Positions 1 to 7,248 of a stretch of 64,000 bases of DNA are shown piece after piece. The first letter of the stretch is position 1, and the number at the start of each line of letters is the position of its first letter. A program made the position numbers and the translations under genes. Source of the stretch: JAZREA01 sp045660545 (GTDB taxonomy: Bacteria; Bacillota; Clostridia; Monoglobales; Firm-18); contig JAZREA010000012.1 in the NCBI GenBank assembly GCA_045660545.1, positions 31,976 through 95,975 on the forward strand, read 5' to 3'. Below the pieces are notes generated by a model. That model was not told the DNA's origin. It worked only from the letters and a program-made list of their open reading frames with translations, and ran no database searches.

Positions 1-2
1 AC

Positions 3-995
3 ACACAAAAAGACGTTGACCTTTGGGAAGATTGCTGTGCCCGTGCTATCGTTGCAGCAGGCGGAAGCAAGAAAGATGTTTGTCAGGTAGCGTATGGCTA
101 CGGATTATTTACGGGCGGTTTCGGACTCAACGGCGGTTCTCACAAGGTCGGATGTCTCACGCTTCCGATGTCCTCAGGTAATACTGAGCGTCAGATTCAG
201 TTTATGACAGATTTGAATGCAACGATTCTTTGCTGTACTCCTTCTTATGCGGCATATATTGGCGAAACATTAAAAGAACAGGGATACAAGCCGGAAGATA
301 TTCCGCTAAAAGCAGGTATCTTTGGTGCGGAGCCCTGGACAGAAGAAATGCGCCAGAATATTCAGGAAATGCTCGGTATTAAAGCTTATGATATATATGG
401 CCTTACCGAAACGAGCGGCCCCGGAGTTGCTTTCGAATGTGAAGAACAGACAGGTATGCACATTAACGAAGACCACTTCCTTGCAGAGATTATTGACCCT
501 GATACAGGAGAAGTTCTTCCTGTAGGCGAAAAGGGCGAGCTTGTTTTCACAGCTCTTGATAAAGAGGCGTTTCCGCTTTTAAGATACAGAACAAGAGACA
601 TCTGTGTTCTTTCAAGAAAGAAATGCTCCTGCGGAAGAACACTTGTCAAAATGGCAAAACCTATGGGAAGAACTGATGATATGATGATAATAAGAGGTGT
701 GAATGTATTCCCGAGCCAGATTGAAACCGTTCTCCTTAACGAAGGATATCAGCCGAACTATCAGATTGTTGTTGACAGAAAAAACAATACAGATACCTTC
801 GAGGTTAATGTTGAAATGTCTCCTGAACAGTTCACAGACAAGGTAAGCGATGTGCTTGCAATGGAAAAAGCTCTTGCAAATGCCATGAAGACAATGCTCG
901 GCATCAACCCGTCAGTACATCTCGTAGAACCAAAGACCATTGCAAGAAGCGAAGGTAAAGCTGTTCGTGTAGTTGATAAGCGTAAGTTAATCTGA
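3..995 (+). CDS. phenylacetate--CoA ligase (PaaK family), 5' partial
   Basis: Adenylate-forming enzyme that converts an aryl acid (phenylacetate or an indole/aryl acetate), ATP and CoA to the acyl-CoA in the cytoplasm. The reading frame is open from base 3 and the N-terminus lies outside the window; the ATG at 168 is internal, because conserved Gly-rich sequence precedes it in frame. Visible marks are the DIYGLTETSGPG core motif, the Cys-containing segment KKCSCGRTL, and the RGVNVFPSQIE segment that begins the small C-terminal domain of PaaK-type ligases. It is followed after 18 bases by an ACT-domain gene. That pair commonly sits beside indolepyruvate:ferredoxin oxidoreductase genes, which would lie upstream of this window (inference). 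Substrate is not determinable here. Confidence 0.93.
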   Translation, partial: TQKDVDLWEDCCARAIVAAGGSKKDVCQVAYGYGLFTGGFGLNGGSHKVGCLTLPMSSGNTERQIQFMTDLNATILCCTPSYAAYIGETLKEQGYKPEDIPLKAGIFGAEPWTEEMRQNIQEMLGIKAYDIYGLTETSGPGVAFECEEQTGMHINEDHFLAEIIDPDTGEVLPVGEKGELVFTALDKEAFPLLRYRTRDICVLSRKKCSCGRTLVKMAKPMGRTDDMMIIRGVNVFPSQIETVLLNEGYQPNYQIVVDRKNNTDTFEVNVEMSPEQFTDKVSDVLAMEKALANAMKTMLGINPSVHLVEPKTIARSEGKAVRVVDKRKLI

Positions 996-1013
996 TCAAG
1001 GAGGAATGTGAAA

Positions 1014-1445
1014 ATGGCTATTAAACAGTTAACAGTATTTGTTCGGAACAGAAAAGGTACAATCGTTTCAGTAACAGATGTGCTTGCGAAAAACAACATT
1101 AACATAAGAGCACTTTCTATTGCAGAAACAGAAGATTTCGGTATACTTCGTCTTATCGTAAATGACGAAAAAGCTGCGGAAAAAGTGCTCGAAGAAAACG
1201 GCTATCTCATCAAAGTTATTGATGTTGTGGGTGTTAAAATCGGTGACGAACCCGGAAAATTGACAGAAGCCCTTGATGTGCTTGATAAAGCAGATATCAA
1301 TGTTGAATATCTCTACGCCTTTATGGCTCGTACAGAAAAGCACGCTTATGTTGTGCTACGTGTAGAAAACAACGAGTCTGCCCAGGCAGCGCTTACAAAT
1401 GCGGGCTTCAAACTTATAACAGAAGCAGATATCAATAAACTTTAA
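1014..1445 (+). CDS. tandem ACT-domain protein
   Basis: About 143 residues made of two consecutive ACT domains (about 1-68 and 69-143), with no catalytic domain attached. ACT domains bind amino acids and regulate partner enzymes. A GTG at 1008 is in frame, but the AAGGAGGAA ribosome site at 999-1006 fits the ATG at 1014 better. It lies directly downstream of the PaaK gene and probably shares its transcript, so a role sensing aromatic or branched-chain amino acids for that pathway is likely. This is inference from context; the ligand is unknown. Confidence 0.9.
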   Translation: MAIKQLTVFVRNRKGTIVSVTDVLAKNNINIRALSIAETEDFGILRLIVNDEKAAEKVLEENGYLIKVIDVVGVKIGDEPGKLTEALDVLDKADINVEYLYAFMARTEKHAYVVLRVENNESAQAALTNAGFKLITEADINKL

Positions 1446-1460
1446 TCAGAGGACAGTAAA

Positions 1461-2162
1461 ATGTTAGGCGTGATTGTAAATGTTATAACCGTAATACTTG
1501 GCTCGTGCATAGGTTTGCTGTTTAAAAAGGGTATTCCCGAAAGAGTAAGCAACGCTTCTATGATTGGCTTGGGGGCTTGCACCTTGTATATCGGTATATC
1601 AGGAAGCTTGTGCGGAAAAAACGTCCTGATTGTAATTGCGTCGGTTGTGTTGGGCACAATATCAGGTACGCTCTTAAACATTGACGGCGCGATAAACAGA
1701 TTAGCAAAGAACGTTGAAACAAAGTTCAAAAAAGAAGGCCAAGATGTTTCAATCGCCGAAGGTCTTGTAACAGCAACACTTTTGTTTTGTGTTGGCTCTA
1801 TGACAGTTACAGGGTCGGTTCAGGCAGGACTTACAGGTGACAGCTCGGTGCTTATAACCAAGGCTACACTTGATTTTGTTTCTTCCATGATGCTTGCTTC
1901 AAGCCTTGGGTTTGGAGTAGTGCTTGCGTCTGTTTCAGTATTTGTCATTCAGGGCGGGCTTGTTCTTCTGGCAGGTCTGATTGCTCCTTTTATGAGTACG
2001 GGCGCAATAAACGAAATGACTTGTGTGGGTTCGATTCTGATTATTATGATAGGTACAAATTTAATGGGTATTACTAAAATTAAGGTTGCAGACTTCTTGC
2101 CCGCAATTATATACGCGCCTGTTATTTATAACATTGCAAATTTAATATTAAATCTTATATAG
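1461..2162 (+). CDS. DUF554 family integral membrane protein
   Basis: A 233-residue hydrophobic protein with about seven predicted membrane segments and the Gly-rich pattern of the DUF554 (YdfK/YqgA-like) family. It begins MLGVIVNVITVILGSCIGLL and contains the family-like stretch LLFCVGSMTVTGSVQAGL. Function is unknown for the family; a transport role is often assumed without proof. It starts 15 bases after the ACT gene, so it is probably the last gene of that operon, and a strong terminator follows its stop codon. Confidence 0.85.
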   Translation: MLGVIVNVITVILGSCIGLLFKKGIPERVSNASMIGLGACTLYIGISGSLCGKNVLIVIASVVLGTISGTLLNIDGAINRLAKNVETKFKKEGQDVSIAEGLVTATLLFCVGSMTVTGSVQAGLTGDSSVLITKATLDFVSSMMLASSLGFGVVLASVSVFVIQGGLVLLAGLIAPFMSTGAINEMTCVGSILIIMIGTNLMGITKIKVADFLPAIIYAPVIYNIANLILNLI

Positions 2163-2170
2163 GAAAAACA

Positions 2171-2205
2171 GCCTGTCACTCCGAGGAGCGACAGGCGTTT
2201 TTGTT
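2171..2205 (+). terminator. rho-independent terminator after DUF554 gene
   Basis: GCCTGTC and GACAGGC form the stem (2171-2177 and 2190-2196), followed by GTTTTTGTTT. It lies 8 bases after the stop codon of the DUF554 gene. Confidence 0.85.
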
Positions 2206-2227
2206 TATCTTGTAAAACTGTATTTTA

Positions 2228-2287
2228 AAACAAAAAAGAGAGACCAACAATAAATGTTGTTCTCTCTTTTGGCAGGGGTAGAAGGAC
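2228..2287. repeat. 60-bp direct repeat, copy 1 (tRNA-Trp 3' end plus terminator)
   Basis: Matches 2423-2482 with one visible mismatch (near 2251). Read on the minus strand it holds the last 18 bases of tRNA-Trp including CCA, then an AGAGAGAACAACA...TGTTGGTCTCTCT hairpin and a T run. Here the tRNA part is only a fragment, since the rest of the tRNA is absent, so this copy is a second terminator with a tRNA tail. Confidence 0.9.
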
Positions 2288-2422
2288 ACAGCCGCTACGC
2301 GTCTTACGTGCTTGACGACCGCACGCTCTCGTGCGGTACCCGTCTGCACACCAGCTTCGCTAAAAACGATTATCAATCGTTTTTTAAACGCTCGCTGCCC
2401 TCTCAGTGTTCGAGTCCTTTCC
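2288..2422. repeat. structured intergenic element, copy A
   Basis: A 135-bp segment between the two 60-bp repeats. It contains a perfect hairpin CCGCACG-CTCT-CGTGCGG, a second hairpin AAAAACGATT-ATC-AATCGTTTTT flanked by CAGC...GCTG, and ends CTCAGTGTTCGAGTCC. The same order of parts is found at 33615-33705. No coding potential that looks real; several in-frame ORFs across it are artefacts. May be a small mobile or regulatory RNA element (inference). Confidence 0.55.
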
Positions 2423-2482
2423 AAACAAAAAAGAGAGACCAACAAAAAATGTTGTTCTCTCTTTTGGCAGGGGTAGAAGGAC
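2423..2482. repeat. 60-bp direct repeat, copy 2 (intact tRNA-Trp end)
   Basis: Copy that includes the real 3' end of the intact tRNA-Trp gene and its terminator (see 2228-2287). The two copies start 195 bases apart. Confidence 0.9.
2427..2464 (-). terminator. terminator of tRNA-Trp
   Basis: On the minus strand, AGAGAGAACAACA pairs with TGTTGGTCTCTCT around an A/T loop and is followed by six T residues, directly after the CCA end of the tRNA. Confidence 0.8.
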
Positions 2483-2538
2483 TCGAACCCTCAAGAACGG
2501 TTTTGGAGACCGGCATGTTACCATTACATCATACCCCT
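2465..2538 (-). tRNA. tRNA-Trp (anticodon CCA)
   Basis: The minus strand folds as a full cloverleaf: acceptor AGGGGTA paired with TACCCCT, D arm with TAATGGTAA loop, anticodon loop CTCCAAA (anticodon CCA), T arm GAGGG-TTCGAGT-CCTTC, discriminator G and an encoded CCA end. The first anticodon-stem pair is a C/T mismatch. Confidence 0.95.
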
Positions 2539-2662
2539 TTTTTAAACTGCATTTAATATTTTATATGATTAGTCGGCATTTGTCAACCTTTTTATAACAA
2601 AAAATCAACAAAATGTATTTGGAACATTATATAATTTATTAAATTTATTCAATAATCCTTTA

Positions 2663-2691
2663 TAGACATACGTATTAAAGTGTGTTATAAT
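2663..2691 (+). promoter_or_regulatory. sigma-A-type promoter
   Basis: TAGACA, 17-base spacer, TATAAT, about 55 bases before the start of the isomerase-like gene at 2747. Confidence 0.75.
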
Positions 2692-2746
2692 AATAAAAAT
2701 TAGGGTGATTTTACCTAAACACATAAATTTTAGAGGGTGATTTGTT

Positions 2747-3604
2747 ATGAAGACAGTTATGTATACGGGGTATTTAGAGCAAACGTTCGGGCTGGAAAAG
2801 GCGATTGATATGATAGCTGAAGCAGGCTTTGACGGCTTGGACTATTCTGATGGATTTGATGAGTCGATTTCTAACTGCGACAATTACAAGGAAAAGGCTA
2901 AGCAGATACGCGAATTGGTAGAGAGCAAAGGTATGAAGGTTTACCAGACTCATGCGCCTACCATAACAGGAATGCTGAAAAAATACGACGAGGAGTATGT
3001 AATGTTTCGTATGGCACGTGCTATTGAAACGGGCGCTTTGCTTGGCGCAGAGGCTACGATAGTACATCCTATACAGGATATTACCCACAAGTACGGTGAC
3101 GAAGCAATATTTGAAAGAAACATGGCGCATTTTAACGAGCTTGTTTCGTATTGCAAGGAATTTGGCGGAAAAATCGCGATAGAAAACATGTGCAAGACAG
3201 AAGTTAAAAGCGGAGTTGTTCATGACGGTGTTTGCGCACATCCGTTGGAGTTTATAAGATACTTAGACAGCCTCGACAAAAAGTATGTGACCGGATGCTT
3301 CGACACAGGCCATTGTGCAGCAACAGGCAGAGACCCTGAGGAAGTGCTTAGAATCCTTGGCGGTGAGAGAATAACATGTCTGCACATTCACGATAACGAC
3401 TACACAAAGGACAGACATGCTTTGCCATATACTATGAATATGGATTGGGACGGAATTTGCAACGCGCTTTCTGAAATCGGTTATAAGGGCCACTTTAGCA
3501 TGGAATCGTGTAATTTCATAAAGAATTTCCCGAAAGAATTCATACCGGTAGCGTTAAAGTTTGAGAGTGATGTTGCCCGTCATTTGGCAAACAAAATAAA
3601 ATAG
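2747..3604 (+). CDS. sugar phosphate isomerase/epimerase family protein (TIM barrel)
   Basis: A 285-residue protein of the AP-endonuclease 2/xylose isomerase-like TIM barrel family. Metal-binding type motifs are visible along the barrel: an early H in YQTHAP, E in IAIENMC, D and H in CFDTGHC, H in CLHIHDND and a final E in FSMES. Members isomerise or epimerise sugars, inositol derivatives or hydroxypyruvate; the substrate cannot be read from sequence. It has its own promoter and a terminator, so it is probably monocistronic. An RBS GAGGGTGA lies before the ATG. Confidence 0.88.
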   Translation: MKTVMYTGYLEQTFGLEKAIDMIAEAGFDGLDYSDGFDESISNCDNYKEKAKQIRELVESKGMKVYQTHAPTITGMLKKYDEEYVMFRMARAIETGALLGAEATIVHPIQDITHKYGDEAIFERNMAHFNELVSYCKEFGGKIAIENMCKTEVKSGVVHDGVCAHPLEFIRYLDSLDKKYVTGCFDTGHCAATGRDPEEVLRILGGERITCLHIHDNDYTKDRHALPYTMNMDWDGICNALSEIGYKGHFSMESCNFIKNFPKEFIPVALKFESDVARHLANKIK

Positions 3605-3610
3605 TATAAA

Positions 3611-3644
3611 AAAGGAATGCAGCGAAAGTTGCATTCCTTTTTTT
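3611..3644. terminator. bidirectional terminator
   Basis: GGAATGCA and TGCATTCC form a stem (3614-3621 and 3630-3637) with A-rich 5' and T-rich 3' flanks. It can serve the isomerase-like gene (+) and the convergent P-type ATPase gene (-). Confidence 0.85.
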
Positions 3645-3674
3645 GTGTAATTATGTGTAAAAATAAGGGGGTTT

Positions 3675-6173
3675 TTACTCCTTTTTACACACGAGTTTTG
3701 AAATTTCGACCGCGGGTATTGGCATAATGCTCAGCGCGGCAATTGTCTTCCACTGTTCAATGCCCAGCGGGACGGTCGAAAACCACGTCGAAAGGGTGGG
3801 GACAACTACGACTGCGATTTGCAAAAGAACACCTGCTACAAGCGAGCCGAAAAGCAGCTTGTTAAACGGCGATTTTGATGTGAAAATTGAATGTTCGCTC
3901 CGTACGTTAAACGCGTGGACAAGTTGGGATAAGGACAAAACGCTAAACGCCATTGTTCTGCCGATATCGCAGCTGTTATATTTGAAATAACCGAGGCAAA
4001 AAGCTAAAAGAGCCAAAGCGCCTATCATAACGCCTTCTAAAAATATGGTTGTCGCATGTCCTCTGGCAAACAAGCCCTGGTGGCGCTTGATTGGCTTTTG
4101 GGCTATGATTTTTGCCTTGTTGTCAGGGTCTACTCCGAGCGCTATTGCGGGCAGAGAATCTGTAATTAAGTTAACCCACAAAAGCTGAACGGCGGTAAGT
4201 GGAGACGGCAGCCCTGCGGCTATGGCACAAAAAATCGTCAGTATTTCGCCGATGTTGCTTGAAAAGAGGAAGTGGATTGCCTTTTTTATATTCGTGAAAA
4301 TTCCTCTGCCTTCATATATTGCGTCGACGATGGTTGCAAAGTTATCGTCTGTTAAAACGATGTCGGCGGCGCCCTTTGCTACGTCGGTGCCTGTTATTCC
4401 CATAGCGCAACCTATGTCCGCCTGTTTTAGCGCAGGAGCGTCGTTCACGCCGTCGCCTGTCATTGCTACGACGTCGCCGTTTGACTGAAACGCTCTTACG
4501 ATTCTGCCCTTGTGCTCGGGCGACACTCTTGCGAAAACACAGTGGGTTTTTACACATTCCAAAAGCTCGGTGTCGCTCATTTTATCAAGCTCGGCGCCTG
4601 TTACTGCGGTGGGAGTGATGCCGATTTGCCTTGCGATTGCGGTGGCGGTATCTATGTGGTCGCCTGTAATCATTACGGGTTTGATTTTAGACTTCCTGCA
4701 ACTTTTAACAGCCTGGTATATTTCTTTTCTTGGCGGGTCGCAAATACCGATCAGACCGCAAAACTCGAGTGGCTCTTTAAGAGCGTCGGGGGTATGAGCC
4801 GTCTGGGCTCTGGCGACAGCCAAAACGCGAAGAGCGTCGCCTGTCATAGCTTTATGGGCGGAGTTTATGGCGCGGCGTTGGTCGGGCGTCAGTTTACACC
4901 TTTTTAAAACCACGTCCATAGCTCCCTTAACACATAGCATAAAGCCGTTTGGAGTGGAATTTACTGTCGCCATAAACTTCGCGGAAGATGTAAAGGGAAT
5001 TTCCTTTACACGCTTGAAGCTTGGCGCAGAAATGTTGTTTTGGTGCGAAAAATTAAAGATTGCCCTTTCTGTCGGGTCGGTGTTGTTGGAACAAAGAAGA
5101 GCGGTAGATATTACGGTGGCAGGGTCACCGTATATTTTGGTTACGGTCATTTTATTTTCGGTAAGTGTACCTGTTTTATCCGAGCATATGACCGAGGCGC
5201 TGCCTATTGTTTCGACAGCGTGGAGCTTTTTTACGATGGCGTTTTTACTCGCCATCTTTTGCACCCCGATTGCAAGCATAACTGTTACTATCGCAGGTAG
5301 GCCTTCCGGAATCGCGGCTACCGCAAGGCTTACCGAGGTCATAAACATTTCCATTGGGGACATATTCTTAAAAACGCCCATAACAAACACGGCGGCGCAT
5401 ATTAAAAGGGCGATGGTTCCAAGAAGCTTGCCCATCTTTTCGAGCTTTAATTGAAGCGGTGTCTGGGGCGTGGAGCTTTCGGTCAGTGCCTTGGCTACTA
5501 AACCGATTTGTGTCTCCATGCCTGTGTCGGTAACTACGGCGACGCAGTTGCCTCCCGTTACGGCGGTTGATGACCACACCATATTGCGCATATCTGCGAT
5601 GGGCGTGTCTTTGCTGTGTGTGACTGATGCGGACTTTTTGACCGGCACTGATTCTCCGGTTAGCGAGGACTCGTCCGTATAAAACTCACTACATGTTATG
5701 ATACGTGCGTCCGCGGGGGCGAAGTCTCCTGCTTTTAGCCTTATTATATCCCCACGCACAACCAAAGAGGAGGAGATGGTATTTAAAGTGCCGTCTCTTA
5801 AAACAGTTGTGTATGGTTCGGAAATTTTACTTAACTCGGCAAGGGATTTTTCCGCCTTGTTTTCCTGGAACGTACCTACTGCCGCGTTTAATATAACTAT
5901 TGAGATGATTACGCATGGCTCTACAAAGTCTCCGCTACCCTCGTAAACAGCTATTGCAAAAGAAACGGCTGCGGCTATTAGCAGAATGATTATCATATAG
6001 TCGTTGAATTGATTTATGAACTTTTTAAGCAGGCTATCGCTTTTTTGCCTTGCAAGTTCGTTTTTTCCGTCGCTTATTAATCTTGATTGTGCTTCGTTTT
6101 CGCTAAGGCCGGTATCTGACCTTGTCCTCAGCCTTTTTACAACCTCATCTGCGGTAAGTGTTTGCCATATCAT
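3675..6173 (-). CDS. calcium-translocating-type P-type ATPase
   Basis: An 832-residue P2-type cation pump of the plasma membrane. Seen in order: N-terminal cation-ATPase domain, TGES motif in the actuator domain (SLTGESVPVKK), membrane helix with IPEGLPA (calcium/manganese-site type), phosphorylation motif DKTGTLT (Asp near residue 332), TGDH, GDGVNDAPAL hinge motif, and a C-terminal bundle of membrane segments. The combination fits SERCA/PMCA-like calcium ATPases; the ion is inferred. An in-frame GTG at 6182 would add three residues, but AAGGAG lies 8 bases before the ATG at 6173, which I prefer. Convergent with the isomerase-like gene. Confidence 0.93.
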   Translation of the reverse strand: MIWQTLTADEVVKRLRTRSDTGLSENEAQSRLISDGKNELARQKSDSLLKKFINQFNDYMIIILLIAAAVSFAIAVYEGSGDFVEPCVIISIVILNAAVGTFQENKAEKSLAELSKISEPYTTVLRDGTLNTISSSLVVRGDIIRLKAGDFAPADARIITCSEFYTDESSLTGESVPVKKSASVTHSKDTPIADMRNMVWSSTAVTGGNCVAVVTDTGMETQIGLVAKALTESSTPQTPLQLKLEKMGKLLGTIALLICAAVFVMGVFKNMSPMEMFMTSVSLAVAAIPEGLPAIVTVMLAIGVQKMASKNAIVKKLHAVETIGSASVICSDKTGTLTENKMTVTKIYGDPATVISTALLCSNNTDPTERAIFNFSHQNNISAPSFKRVKEIPFTSSAKFMATVNSTPNGFMLCVKGAMDVVLKRCKLTPDQRRAINSAHKAMTGDALRVLAVARAQTAHTPDALKEPLEFCGLIGICDPPRKEIYQAVKSCRKSKIKPVMITGDHIDTATAIARQIGITPTAVTGAELDKMSDTELLECVKTHCVFARVSPEHKGRIVRAFQSNGDVVAMTGDGVNDAPALKQADIGCAMGITGTDVAKGAADIVLTDDNFATIVDAIYEGRGIFTNIKKAIHFLFSSNIGEILTIFCAIAAGLPSPLTAVQLLWVNLITDSLPAIALGVDPDNKAKIIAQKPIKRHQGLFARGHATTIFLEGVMIGALALLAFCLGYFKYNSCDIGRTMAFSVLSLSQLVHAFNVRSEHSIFTSKSPFNKLLFGSLVAGVLLQIAVVVVPTLSTWFSTVPLGIEQWKTIAALSIMPIPAVEISKLVCKKE

Positions 6174-6233
6174 TTGTCTCACTCCTTTGTATATTCTATT
6201 CGTAAGACAAGCAGATATGACCGCTGCACAAAA

Positions 6234-6437
6234 TTACGACTGCTGGTAATAGGTGTCGTGCAGGCTTTTGAACTTTTCGGACATTTGTTCTTCTAAAAAA
6301 CAAAAAATAGAAACAATCTCGTCATAGTGGTCGCTAATGGATGATTTGTCATAACTTAAAAGTCGGTTAACAGACATATCTGTAAGATACTTTATTCTTT
6401 CCATATTAAGTATTTCGTCTTCGAGATTCTTTCTCAA
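6234..6437 (-). CDS. small hypothetical protein
   Basis: About 67 residues, helical and charged, with no recognised domain. The TTG at 6437 sits 6 bases after GAGGTG, a good ribosome site; a GTG at 6446 is also in frame but overlaps that site. It lies just upstream of the P-type ATPase gene on the same strand with a 60-base gap, so the two may be cotranscribed. Coding status rests on the ribosome site and position only. Confidence 0.55.
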   Translation of the reverse strand: MRKNLEDEILNMERIKYLTDMSVNRLLSYDKSSISDHYDEIVSIFCFLEEQMSEKFKSLHDTYYQQS

Positions 6438-6548
6438 AATATTCACCTCTGTTCTTATGTCTCAAAAATGGGATAATCAAATTATATAGTATTTACAACA
6501 AAAAGTCAATACCATATATACTGAAAAAATAAAAAAATTTTAAAAATG

Positions 6549-6577
6549 TTGCAAAAATGAAACAAATGGTGTATAAT
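6549..6577 (+). promoter_or_regulatory. promoter of the S24 repressor gene
   Basis: TTGCAA, 17-base spacer, TATAAT, 30 bases before the ATG at 6607. Confidence 0.7.
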
Positions 6578-6606
6578 GTAATTAACAAATTCCTTGGGGG
6601 TCTTAA

Positions 6607-7221
6607 ATGATGGACATAAGCGAAGTTTTAAAACAATACAGAAGCCTTTCGGGACTTAGTCTTGACGATCTGCAAAAAAAGACGGGAATACCAAAATCGA
6701 CACTTAGCAGATACGAGAACAATCCCAAGCAAAAAATAGATATTAAAGCATTTTTGGAAATAACTAAGGTTTTGCAGATTCCTGCAAGTGTTATTGAGAG
6801 TATATGGGCTGACGAAAGCTACTTTCCATACGGAAAGGAGATAAGGCTACCTGTACTTGGAAGAGTGTGTGCGGGGAACGGTATTTTGGCCGAGCAAAAT
6901 ATAATAGACACCGAAATTGCGGACGGCATATACGGCAACGGCGAATACTTTTATCTTTCGGTTAAAGGCAACAGTATGTCGCCTCATATTAACAACGGCG
7001 ACCTGGTGCTGGTTAAAAAACAGGAAATGGTAGACAGCGGAGACGTAGCTGTCGTAGTTGTTGACCGTGAAGAGGGGATGCTTAAAAAGGTTATGATTAC
7101 AGACGACGCTGTAAAGCTGATTTCCTTTAACCCGTATTATCCCGAACTTACGTTCGAAAAAGACGAGATAAGCCGTGTCAACATAATAGGAAAGGTTATC
7201 GAAAGCAAAAGAAAGTGGTAG
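6607..7221 (+). CDS. XRE-type HTH regulator with LexA-like S24 peptidase domain
   Basis: A 204-residue two-domain repressor. Residues 5-62 form an XRE helix-turn-helix (LSLDDLQKKTGIPKSTLSRY). Residues about 80-200 form a LexA/CI-like S24 domain with an Ala-Gly cleavage site at about 89-90, the nucleophile Ser at about 123 (GNSMSP) and the catalytic Lys at about 160. The family cleaves itself when activated RecA filaments form, lifting repression. The fold matches phage-type CI repressors and cellular regulators (for example ImmR/HdiR type) rather than true LexA, whose DNA-binding domain is different. No prophage adjoins it; the next gene starts 27 bases later, so it may control that gene and itself. 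Confidence 0.88.
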   Translation: MMDISEVLKQYRSLSGLSLDDLQKKTGIPKSTLSRYENNPKQKIDIKAFLEITKVLQIPASVIESIWADESYFPYGKEIRLPVLGRVCAGNGILAEQNIIDTEIADGIYGNGEYFYLSVKGNSMSPHINNGDLVLVKKQEMVDSGDVAVVVVDREEGMLKKVMITDDAVKLISFNPYYPELTFEKDEISRVNIIGKVIESKRKW

Positions 7222-7248
7222 GTTTTACAAACAAAGGAGGAATGTAAG

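Noticed and set aside
2254..2597. Short open frames across the tRNA-Trp repeat region
   Set aside because: They run through the tRNA and terminator repeats in either strand and share residues only because of the duplication.
6607..7221. Canonical lexA
   Set aside because: The N-terminal domain is an XRE-type helix-turn-helix, not the winged helix of LexA; only the C-terminal peptidase domain is shared.
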